NCBI RefSeq assembly: GCF_018320785.1 | Contig: NC_054875.1 | Coordinates: forward strand, 7,140,132 to 7,204,131 | Origin: Cheilinus undulatus | Lineage: Eukaryota > Chordata > Actinopteri > Labriformes > Labridae | DNA: 64,000 nucleotides | Direction: 5' to 3' | Shown: piece after piece, positions 58,401 to 64,000 of the stretch | Layout of the letters: the number at the start of each line of letters is the position of its first letter | Position numbering within the stretch: position 1 is the stretch's first letter | The notes under the pieces: generated by a model | What the model was told of the DNA's origin: nothing | The model's database searches: none | Seen by the model: the letters and a program-made list of their open reading frames with translations, nothing else | Translations under genes and position numbers: made by a program

Positions 58401-61400
58401 TGTCTTTGGTGCGAGCGGAGCACTGGGTGTAGTTCGACCAGAGTCTTTTGCTCTCTGGGTGGAGAAACCACTGACCATTGGGGTGACACAACTTGGTAAC
58501 CTTTTCTGCCAAAAATATTAAATAAACACAGAAATGCAGTTTATTGAGAAAGCTTCGGATGATAAATAAAAATATAAACTCACTATAAACTTATACAAAT
58601 CTGTACTGTTGCATTTATCTGTCTGTTTGAAGAAAAAGGGACATTAAATTGTAGTAAAAAGGAAACGCTGTGTTTGCATGTCAAAGAGCATTAAAGCCTC
58701 ACCTTCAGGGTCGAAGTCGTTAAAATATGTAGGACACATCTGCGTGACCATCCCTGGAGATGTGTCCTCCCAGCACATCCAGCCATCCCACGTACGGTTA
58801 CAGTATACACCTACAGGGGGCAGTATGCACATGAACTTTTAGAGCTTGCAGAGGTAAGACAGAATACATGTGTGTTCCTAAATGCCCTCAAGCTCAAAAC
58901 ACACCAAAGGGCATTTTAATGAGACTTGATTAGATTAATGTTTGTTGCTTATGGCCAAGAAGGCCACATTCATTCAGCCAATGGGAGAAAAGCTTTACTA
59001 CAGCCAACTGAAGAGCTGCATTCATTCTGCCAAAAGGTTCTTTGTCTATGAACTCATGCAGCAGCAGACCAAACCCTTGGGGGGCAAAAAGGGATTTCCA
59101 CATAGTGAAACGCTACCAAAAAAAAAAAAAGTTAGGTAAAGTGAAGGGATGGTACCCAATGTATGTAGACATTTTCTGATGATAATTGCAGCGTACAGTT
59201 CCATTTAGAGCTGTTAAGTACTAACTTTCCTCCATTCCCATTTATTCCTGTTCCCACTTCCTGACCCCAAATGCACATTCAAGATAACAACCTATAGAAG
59301 TGCCACTTTTGCACAGCCAATAGAGCAGTGGTTCTCAACTGGCCAGGCTTAAAGACTTACCACCTCCTTACCAGATATTGTGACCTGGATTCATCAAAAT
59401 ATTCCACCACTTAAATGTATTTAATGAAAAAATGTTAGTACAATAGAAACATGCTTTAAAAGCACATTATTGGGGCACAGGTGGCCGAGTGGTTAAGGCG
59501 CGCACTCCATGTACACGGACGGCCCGGGTTCAAATCCGGCCCGAGGCCCCCCCCGTCCCCACCCCCAACCCCATCCACCATCCTCCCCCATCAAACAAAG
59601 GCACAAAAATGCCCAAAATAAACCTTTTAAAAAAAAAAAAAGCATATTATTACAGAAGGAAAAGTACACATATATTTTATTTTACTCAACACTTTTCCTA
59701 AGACAATTTGGCAAATTCTCGAGGAATTTCCTGATTATCTTGGGAAAACAGCTTTGTTATGCTGGAAAAAAAAAAAGTATTAAAGTTTATAGTGTCCACT
59801 TAGGACTTCCATACATCATTAACTTTTTGCAGCCTTTTTTTTTTCCTGACACACTTTTGGAGGTCCTGAACCACCAGTTGAGAACCACTGCAGTAGAGCA
59901 CACCTTCTAAACAGCTAATAGGAGCAGATAAAAGAAGCACAATCAGGTACAGCCAGTAGTTTTTGGCTTTATAAGTGCTGCTTTCATACAGCCAATAAGA
60001 ACACACGTTTCATGAGCTCAATAGGAAGTCTGCATTCATTCGGCCAAAAGAAGTGCTGATTTTATACGTTCATACAGCCAGTGTGAGTGCAACTATTATG
60101 AAGCTTTCATTGTTTCAAAGCTGCTTTTTTGAAAAACAGCCAATAGCAGCGCAGCACTCAGCACTCAGTTTAAAGAATCACAGCCTCCATACACCCAATA
60201 GGAGGGCTCTTTTCAAACAGTTAACTGTAGTTTTGTTTTGAGGACAGCCAAAGGATAGTGGGATCTCTAAATGTTGTCTGAGGGGAGACAGTGTGAAACC
60301 GTATTAAATCACTGATTAACACATGAACCATTCAGTTTTGTTTGTCTGTCAGTGGGCTTTCTAGGGTTGAGACTCCTGTTGAAATTTTGGTATTTTTAGC
60401 AAAATATTCAAAGTCAGTGGCTCAGGTATGAGCAGACGCTGAACTTTTTTTAATGCACTCCCCACCAGCATGAATCATAAATTATCTATTCAACAGTCTG
60501 GTGCGTCACATTTGAATAAACTGTGTCTAACCGCATGGACAAAGCTTGTCAACAATAGACGGAAACTTGGCGGTACCAGGTTGCACCATGGCATGTTGGG
60601 AAACAAAGCACAAAATAACTTTTCAAGGCAGTGAATGGTGAGCAAGTTTAAAACGCTGAGGGAAAGAGACAAAGGGCAAGTTTCCTTTCTTTCAAACTCA
60701 CTTCCTCTCTCTCTCTCTCCCTTATTGCTGCAAACACTGGAGACTGTTAATAACTAGGACGCGCAGTAATACACATAAATAAATCTGCATGGACACAAAC
60801 CTAAAGCAGACTGTTATGAGATGTTTATTATCAGTCTTAACACTGAAAGCATAAATTTACCAAAAACATTATTTGGTAAAAATAGCAGAGATTTTGAACA
60901 AACGTGTGAAAAGCTACTTGTCATTAATCTGTGAGGATCTTTGTCCCTTTCCTCTTTTCTGTCCTCTATGTTTTTGTTTGTCTTTAGTGTACGTGAGTCC
61001 ATGCTTGTCTAAAGCTGGGCATTGATCTTGTGCTGCCAATTTAGGCCTGCACACCTGCTGCTCATCTGCACCAATCCGCCTACACTCCCCACAGGATAAA
61101 AGGCCGACTCAGCGCCTCACCACTTCATCAGTGACTGCAGAGACGGTCTGGAGCAGCACAGCAAGAAAGCAAGGTTTTTTTTTTCTGATTTGCTTCTGCT
61201 TGCTCCATTCATTTAATTTAAATGAAGAAACAGATATCACATTTTTAACTCAGGCATCAAAATAAACCCTGAACAAGTTTTCCCTCCCTTCCGTTCCTCT
61301 CCTAGCTCATCATCTTTATGTGGATAAAATCCTGCTTTGTCAGCATACGAGCTCAGCTCTATGCAAAGTAAGACACAAGAAAAGGGCAAACTGCACTGAG

Positions 61401-63893
61401 AATGACAATTTATGGATGCTTACATGTGAATATCGTAAGTTTTATGAATCCGATCTTAAGACAGAGCAGATTGTGTGAGCAAATAATGCCCACAGCACAC
61501 CAGCCATGCCTGTACAGAGCAAATCACTTCCTTTCTACTCAAACACTCTCATTCAACAGCACGAGCTGTGGTCCACCTTCAGAAGTGCCAGAAGCAGCAA
61601 AATATACTTTTTCAGGCTTTTCTAACAAAAACATGTGCCCCCGGCCTGTCCAGCCCCAACAATCTTCGCTCAGGTCATGACTTGAGTGGTCGCCATGGTA
61701 GCTTCTTCTTCTCTCTCCTCCTTCGCGGGGTTGTAAACCAGCTATGTGCATACCGCCACCTGCTGTTTCAGACTGAGTACAAGTGGGCCCTAGCACAGTT
61801 CGATGTTGCTAGTGTGATAGCAAGCCAGCGGGGGGTGGGGGGGAGGAATCGCGCCGCGGCACGGTTAAAAAAAACTGGGCCTAATGTGAAAGCGCCCTAA
61901 GAAAATCCCCCTCCCCCCACCTTTCAGAAAATGTGTGCTGAAACAAGCCGTTCTAGATTTTCCCCTCATGATGTCATGTGGGGAATTAGCCCCGCCCCAC
62001 GGTTCAGTTGGCCCTCACCACTTGGAAGACAGTTCTGCCCTCCTCACCTGGTACTCCTCTCAGCTGCCAGCTGAGTATCAGGCGAGCTCAATCCATTAAG
62101 CCAAATCCATTGAGAGGGGTGTGGTCAGGGGCAGAGTCAGACAGCTCCGTAACATTTAAAGCCACAGACACAGAAATGGCTCATTCTGAGCAGGGCTGAA
62201 AGAGAGGTTTTTCTAGACATGCAAAAATCCAATTCTGGAGTGTTTTTTCAGCAACAAACTTCACAGGCATGTTTTGGGGACCTCTAAGACAAATATAAAC
62301 TTGTCTTAAAGGGGTAAAATATGTGACCTTTAACTCGAGATACAAGTTCATTTTGGTTTTAGTTGAGCTCACTTCCAGGATGCGTTAAGGCACATAGGGC
62401 AGATCTATCCCAACAAACTGACAACAGGTCAATTTTCTATTAAAACACTGACTGCCCATCTTTGATCTCATCACTTTTTCTAAATCATGTCAACTCAAGA
62501 AGAAAATAAACAGGAAATCAACCTCAGACAGTCTAAGTACAATGCAGGTTGTAGATTTTTCTCTTCATTCCTACATGAACTTGTTGTCTCATGATCCATC
62601 TGCTTTGTGCATGGCTAAGATGACTGGAACTAAACTGTGCTGCACTTCAGGGACAGACCCAGTAAATTGGGAGGCCCAGTATTGGTCTGAGGAAAACCAT
62701 GGCGTGAAAGAGGCGGGGCAGGAATGGAATTTGCAAGTTAGATTGCATTTACACTGCTAAAGTGATTTGAATTTGATTTTTTTTTTTTTAACTCAGACCT
62801 CTTTTTATTTTTTTTTTACAAATAGTTCAATTCACACACCGAAATCTGATTTTTTCAAATCAGTTTGAATCCCTTTCAACAAAACCAGCTTTTTACATAA
62901 AGGAGATAAATAAGTTGAGATCTTGAGAAAACGACATATTATTCATAATCACGGCAAACTGGAGAATAATAGAATATATGGATGTATGTCAGCTTAGGTC
63001 TTCCATAGTTCAGGGTCAGCTCCATGACCTGCATCTGGGTCTTGAGGACCCCTGCTCTAAAGTAACTTTATTAATTAACTGGCCAGTTTGGGGGCCCTTG
63101 CACACAAGGGCCCCTGGGCTGCAGCCTTGGCTAGCCTCTGTGTTAATCACAAGACAGGGATGAGCTCATCCCACCCAAACATAAGAATTAGATTTCCATG
63201 ATGCAGGTGCAGTTTCTACATGTGATTGGTTTAGCAGCCTACGTGCAGCTGGTTATTTGCTGTAAGCCCACACCTTGTTAACATTGCATTCCTGCCTGCA
63301 TCTGTAAAATGTTCTTTATTCTTTAAAATATTAGCTATTGTCAAAGTGTCCCAAAGAAAACTTCCCTCCTAATATCTCCACCTGCCAAAGGAGGCACCTT
63401 AATGCTGCATGCTTGTGCCAACTGTGATCGTTTATGTGGTGGAAGCCCATAAAATTAATGGCATAGCAATCAGAACAATAGAAATGAAATTAGCAAGAAA
63501 GGATATCCTGTAATCGAGTTTCCCCTTGTACATTAAATGAATAAACCTTCAGAGGGAGTTATGTCCTTAAAATGGCTTAAACACAGCAGCTTGAATCATG
63601 TGATTAGCGTTTATCTCCATCTAACAGAAACTAGACGTGCTAATCACATTAGGGAGTTCGGCCCCAGAGGGACGATTGTTACCAGCTGAACAGTGAATTA
63701 AGAGAATAAAAGGTGCAGTTTTTTTACCTTCTTTTTTCCAAGGGGGATCACGGATTATCTTCAGGTAACACTCAAACTGAGCAGCTAGGATCTGCTGTCG
63801 GGTCGTTCCCAGTCCTTTAGATGCCTTTCTGGTATTCTGCTGCTGCTCGTCCAACGCCTCATTGATAGCCACCACATCCTCAGACTGAGACAC
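44518..63893 (-). CDS. calcrl: Calcitonin receptor-like receptor (class B1 GPCR), eleven exons, 5' end outside the window
   Basis: Eleven minus-strand exons join in phase: 63893-63728, 58810-58703, 58505-58393, 56700-56609, 56374-56251, 56145-55992, 51142-51082, 50716-50650, 50361-50143, 46740-46699 and 44790-44518, giving 1419 bases or 472 codons plus stop. All introns are GT-AG. Family knowledge: CALCRL pairs with RAMP proteins at the plasma membrane to bind CGRP or adrenomedullin and signals mainly through Gs. The ectodomain has all six cysteines, the [12 protein letters not shown] block and NYTQ; seven hydrophobic helices follow, with cysteines VSCK and DRCW for the loop disulphide. The SNRTW glycosylation site typical of CALCRL is SKRLW here. 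[24 protein letters not shown] and the [16 protein letters not shown] block favour CALCRL over the calcitonin receptor. The exon for the signal peptide lies past the right edge. Which teleost paralogue (calcrla or calcrlb) is unresolved. Confidence 0.93.
45152..45197. repeat. Perfect two-part hairpin in the calcrl intron
   Basis: TGTGGCAA...TTGCCACA forms an 8-bp outer stem and GGTACTATCTG/CAGATAGTACC an 11-bp inner stem around a two-base turn. The internal bulge is five bases to one. It may be a short inverted repeat of a MITE. It is shorter than a usual microRNA precursor. Confidence 0.75.
45600..46110 (-). repeat. RecQ-like first-exon repeat, copy B
   Basis: The minus strand has GACCAGTCAGCGTCGAGG, TGACGTAAGCGAG (CRE-like), and from ATG at about 45919 the frame [20 protein letters not shown], then [16 protein letters not shown], ending soon after. 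It differs from copy A by several substitutions, yet the frame is open through the shared block in both. It lies inside a calcrl intron, in the same orientation as the receptor. Confidence 0.65.
46699..46740 (-). CDS. calcrl: calcrl exon: 14-codon helix 7 micro-exon
   Basis: Acceptor GTTGCTCTGCAG|GGA, donor GAG|GTAAGC, 42 bases. It encodes [15 protein letters not shown] 42-bp exon at this point is a conserved feature of class B1 receptor genes. Confidence 0.93.
47404..47441. repeat. 14-bp perfect hairpin
   Basis: CTCTCCTGATCCTC pairs with GAGGATCAGGAGAG around a 10-base loop. It lies inside the TTAA-flanked element; the corresponding site near 62060 is altered. Confidence 0.85.
47650..48245 (-). 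repeat. RecQ-like first-exon repeat, copy C
   Basis: The minus-strand frame reads [20 protein letters not shown], then [20 protein letters not shown]. The EQR triplet of the other copies is altered to a short deletion/substitution. CACGTGTTTTGTTGCTCTG and the ACCAATCGG CCAAT motif match the other copies. Confidence 0.65.
48550..48705 (+). repeat. RTE-like LINE 3' tail, copy 3
   Basis: ATTAGTCCTATCTCCCAACA, CTTTAAAAAATTCCTGGATC, then a shortened spacer and the tail CACATAACCTCCTTGGCTGA. An (AAT)n run follows. Confidence 0.65.
48715..49443. other. calcrl intron sequence, AT-rich
   Basis: An AAT-rich run near 48715-48770 and two short blocks, CCACAGGAGGGCAG at 49030 and CTGCCCTCCGGTGG at 49270, that are close to the degenerate CTCF core in opposite orientations. 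No coding frame. Confidence 0.4.
49444..49489 (+). repeat. (AAT)n microsatellite
   Basis: Nine or more AAT units with one interruption (ACATT). Confidence 0.9.
49578..49797 (+). repeat. RTE-like LINE 3' tail, copy 4
   Basis: CCATTAGCCTTATCTCCC, CTTTAAAAATTTCCTGGTTC, TTTCATCAAAATCCATAAAT, then AAACAAACTAAC runs and CACATCACCTCCTTGGTTGA followed by GGTAATAA. The best preserved of the four tails. Confidence 0.7.
50143..50361 (-). CDS. calcrl: calcrl exon: helices 5 and 6 and start of 7
   Basis: Acceptor CTCAATCCAG|GTG, donor CCAG|GTACAG, 219 bases or 73 codons. It encodes [19 protein letters not shown], the third intracellular loop THSAEST, helix 6 [20 protein letters not shown], loop SWRPEG and the start of helix 7. 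The KLK..H..E and PLLG blocks are typical of the family and of G-protein coupling. Confidence 0.97.
50650..50716 (-). CDS. calcrl: calcrl exon: second extracellular loop and helix 5 start
   Basis: Acceptor TTTGTTTCAG|GTG, donor GCTT|GTGAGT, 67 bases. It encodes [20 protein letters not shown] then LL. The first Cys is the loop partner of helix 3. Confidence 0.93.
51082..51142 (-). CDS. calcrl: calcrl exon: end of helix 4
   Basis: Acceptor TTTTCTGAAG|GTT, donor GACCG|GTAAGC, 61 bases. It encodes [19 protein letters not shown] and splits a Gly codon at its start and an Arg codon at its end. Confidence 0.92.
51499..51851. mobile_element. hAT-type MITE with exact 8-bp duplication
   Basis: CCATAAAA lies on both sides (51491-51498, 51852-51859). 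The ends CAGTGGTTACCAAAG and GTCTGGAAACCCCTG are inverted partners. The paired inner blocks GGGTTGGGACCCCC and GGGGGTCACAGGC resemble the fragment at 7431. There is no transposase. Confidence 0.9.
51860..53455. other. calcrl intron sequence, no feature seen
   Basis: AT-rich, with many AAA/CCC runs between 51890 and 52160 but no repeat I can delimit. Confidence 0.35.
53460..54540 (-). repeat. Composite dispersed repeat, copy 3 (inverted)
   Basis: Module B comes first on the plus strand (CCAAACTGGGGGCCCATGGA, then TGATCCATCGTAAAGTTAAG), the inverse of 5495-5620. The degenerate array AAAAATGGGTAAAAAGTGGC follows to about 54540. Where module A should follow, the 24-bp minisatellite begins. Confidence 0.7.
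54550..55830 (+). repeat. 23/24-bp minisatellite, more than 50 units
   Basis: Units read CTCTGGGTTTGTCAGGGG followed by TCCATT (24 bp), CCCAT (23 bp) or CCTATT (24 bp). The mix of lengths rotates the frame, and none of the unit variants holds a plus-strand stop, so three overlapping ORFs of 345-476 codons appear. They are not genes: the repeat [15 protein letters not shown] is the sequence itself read in one frame, and the array lies inside an intron of the receptor on the opposite strand. Repeated blocks of variant units (for example the GGAGTCC variants near 55112 and 55208) show higher-order duplication. Confidence 0.95.
55992..56145 (-). CDS. calcrl: calcrl exon: helix 3 and start of helix 4
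   Basis: Acceptor TTGATAAG|GTGAG, donor GGATGGG|GTGAGT, 154 bases. It encodes [20 protein letters not shown], then [20 protein letters not shown] and the FWYYILGWG start of helix 4. EGIYLHTL is a class B hallmark. The Cys in VSCK is the helix-3 disulphide partner. Confidence 0.97.
56251..56374 (-). CDS. calcrl: calcrl exon: helix 2 and first extracellular loop
   Basis: Acceptor GTCTTTCAG|GAGT, donor CCCT|GTGAGC, 124 bases. It encodes [20 protein letters not shown], then [28 protein letters not shown] is the conserved intracellular start of helix 2. Confidence 0.95.
56609..56700 (-). CDS. calcrl: calcrl exon: membrane helix 1
   Basis: Acceptor TCTCCCTACAG|TTT, donor TTCAA|GTGAGT, 92 bases. 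It encodes [20 protein letters not shown] and the end [10 protein letters not shown], a single hydrophobic helix with the G.GLS block of the family. Confidence 0.95.
56990..57240 (+). repeat. Composite dispersed repeat, copy 4 (short)
   Basis: Module A: ATCAGTAGCTTTGGTGCCAG, GAGCTGCAAAGTGTGTCA, then a short degenerate array (TTTCTGCCCATTTTACCAC). It lies inside a calcrl intron; the array is only about 130 bp here. Confidence 0.55.
57245..58392. other. calcrl intron sequence, no feature seen
   Basis: AT-rich with no repeat end or coding frame recognised. Confidence 0.4.
58393..58505 (-). CDS. calcrl: calcrl exon: end of ectodomain
   Basis: Acceptor TTTTTGGCAG|AAAAG, donor TTAAA|GTAAGT, 113 bases. 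It encodes [20 protein letters not shown] and [17 protein letters not shown] with cysteines 5 and 6 and the glycosylation site NYT. Relatives have an extra NRT where this has SKRL. Confidence 0.93.
58703..58810 (-). CDS. calcrl: calcrl exon: ectodomain core
   Basis: Acceptor CCCCCTGTAG|GTGTA, donor GAAG|GTGAGG, 108 bases in phase 1 to phase 1. It encodes [16 protein letters not shown] and [12 protein letters not shown] with cysteines 2-4 and one N-glycosylation site (NRT). The block around WDGWMCW is the most conserved part of the family's hormone-binding fold. Confidence 0.95.
59326..59890. mobile_element. hAT-type element with perfect 17-bp ends
   Basis: CAGTGGTTCTCAACTGG at the left is the exact inverse of the right end. 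Flanks CAATAGAG (59318-59325) and CAGTAGAG (59891-59898) match at 7 of 8 positions. It interrupts the CAGCCAAT array. The SINE at 59472 sits inside. Confidence 0.92.
59472..59640 (+). mobile_element. tRNA-derived SINE, nested in the hAT element
   Basis: The head reads GGTGGCCGAGTGGTTAAGGC (A box) and CCCGGGTTCAAATCCGG (B box). A C-rich body and an A-tail follow. Flanks AGCACATTATT (59461-59471) and AGCATATTATT (59641-59651) match at 10 of 11 positions. The well-preserved boxes and clear duplication suggest a young insertion. Confidence 0.92.
61068..61175 (+). promoter_or_regulatory. Candidate Pol II promoter (CCAAT and TATA boxes)
   Basis: CACCAATCCG at 61070 and GGATAAAAGGCC at about 61093 have spacing compatible with a core promoter. 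A segment CCACTTCATCAGTGACTGCA follows where a start site would lie, then CAAGAAAGCAAG|GTTTTT, a weak donor. It lies in the calcrl intron, on the other strand. It could be a retroelement LTR, an unannotated transcript or chance. Confidence 0.3.
61890..62329 (-). repeat. Second copy of the left part of the TTAA-flanked element
   Basis: On the minus strand: AGGTCACATATTTTACCCC, CCAAAACATGCCTGTGAAG, CAGCCCTGCTCAGAATGAGC and GGGGCGGGGCTAATTCCCC parallel 47161-47640. TTAA follows the end (62330-62333). The RecQ-like part is absent. Confidence 0.65.
63728..63893 (-). CDS. calcrl: calcrl exon: start of the visible ectodomain
   Basis: Acceptor TTCTCCCCAG|GTG and donor GAAG|GTAAAA; 55 codons plus one base. 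It holds an acidic Gln-rich stretch ([14 protein letters not shown]) and then [20 protein letters not shown], the first ectodomain helix with Cys 1. The Gln-rich leader is longer than I expect from mammalian CALCRL. Confidence 0.9.
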
Positions 63894-64000
63894 CTGGGGA
63901 GAAATTTGCCCTTTAGAGATGCTGAAAATATACTGTACGTCTCCTATTGACAAAGTGTTTATAGTCGGGGTTAGATGATACTTTACTGCCTACACCTCTG

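Larger units (their letters stand above)
58930..60260 (+). repeat. Degenerate array with repeated CAGCCAAT blocks
   Basis: Roughly 50-60-bp degenerate units include CATTCATTCAGCCAATGGG (58971), CACAGCCAATAGAGCAG, CATACAGCCAATAAGAAC, CAGCCAATAGCAGC and CACCCAATAGGAGG. Unit spacing is irregular. The hAT element with its nested SINE (59326-59890) interrupts the array. Confidence 0.55.
58811..63727 (-). other. calcrl: calcrl intron, about 4.9 kb
   Basis: Holds the degenerate CCAAT-containing array, a SINE nested in a hAT element, a candidate plus-strand promoter, and a TTAA-flanked repeat near 62329. The rest (60270-61060 and 62340-63727) is AT-rich and shows nothing I can name. Confidence 0.8.

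Noticed and set aside
59472..59552. Serine/leucine-type tRNA gene
   Set aside because: A and B boxes are good, but the sequence continues into a SINE body with A-tail and target duplication, and the anticodon arm is poor.
44518..63893. Assignment to the calcitonin receptor (calcr) in place of calcrl
   Set aside because: The [25 protein letters not shown] and ECL3 WRPEG blocks agree better with CALCRL as I know the family; a phylogeny would settle it.

Overview
The window looks like nuclear DNA from a teleost fish. The base composition is AT-rich, genes are split by GT-AG introns, and the repeats are those typical of fish: Tc1-like elements, many small hAT-like elements with 8-bp target duplications, tRNA-headed SINEs and LINE tails. 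Nothing in it is bacterial, and there is no operon, plasmid feature or CRISPR array.

Only one protein-coding gene can be read with confidence. It lies on the minus strand between 63893 and 44518 and is a class B1 (secretin-family) G-protein-coupled receptor of the calcitonin-receptor-like type (CALCRL; the teleost paralogue is not resolved). Eleven exons join in phase. They carry 472 codons plus a stop and cover the hormone-binding ectodomain with its six cysteines, all seven membrane helices and the cytoplasmic tail. The signal-peptide exon lies beyond the right edge. Introns of about 1.9, 3.4, 4.8 and 4.9 kb are filled with repeats, including a roughly 1.28-kb minisatellite of 23/24-bp units that is open in all three plus-strand frames and is not a gene.

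The only other confident gene is a tRNA-Gln(TTG) at 38641-38712, followed by a T6 Pol III terminator and preceded by a YY1-like motif.

Region by region: 1-10 kb is intergenic, with a 31-bp minisatellite, a LINE scrap, two copies of a composite repeat (a conserved module plus a degenerate CCACTTTTAACCC array) and a Harbinger-like MITE. From 10 to 24 kb there are two Tc1-like elements, SINEs, hAT MITEs, and the first copy of a repeat that carries what looks like the promoter and first exon of a RecQ-type helicase gene. From 24 to 28 kb little is recognisable apart from a perfect 32-bp palindrome. From 28 to 38 kb is a dense nest of hAT-type insertions, several with exact 8-bp duplications. One of them, 1.9 kb long, holds a 267-bp tandem array and a copy of itself. 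From 38 to 44 kb come the tRNA, a T-rich degenerate array, a SINE-like element split by an insertion and a Tc1-like deletion derivative. From 44.5 kb to the right edge is the receptor gene.

The most unusual items are the hAT element with the internal array (35646-37547), the mobilised RecQ-like first exon present three times, the composite repeat with a satellite-like interior, the three identical 8-bp duplications around 29.3-30.7 kb, and an unassigned exon-like segment at 6484-6552. Family names for repeats rest on visible ends and motifs, not on database searches.
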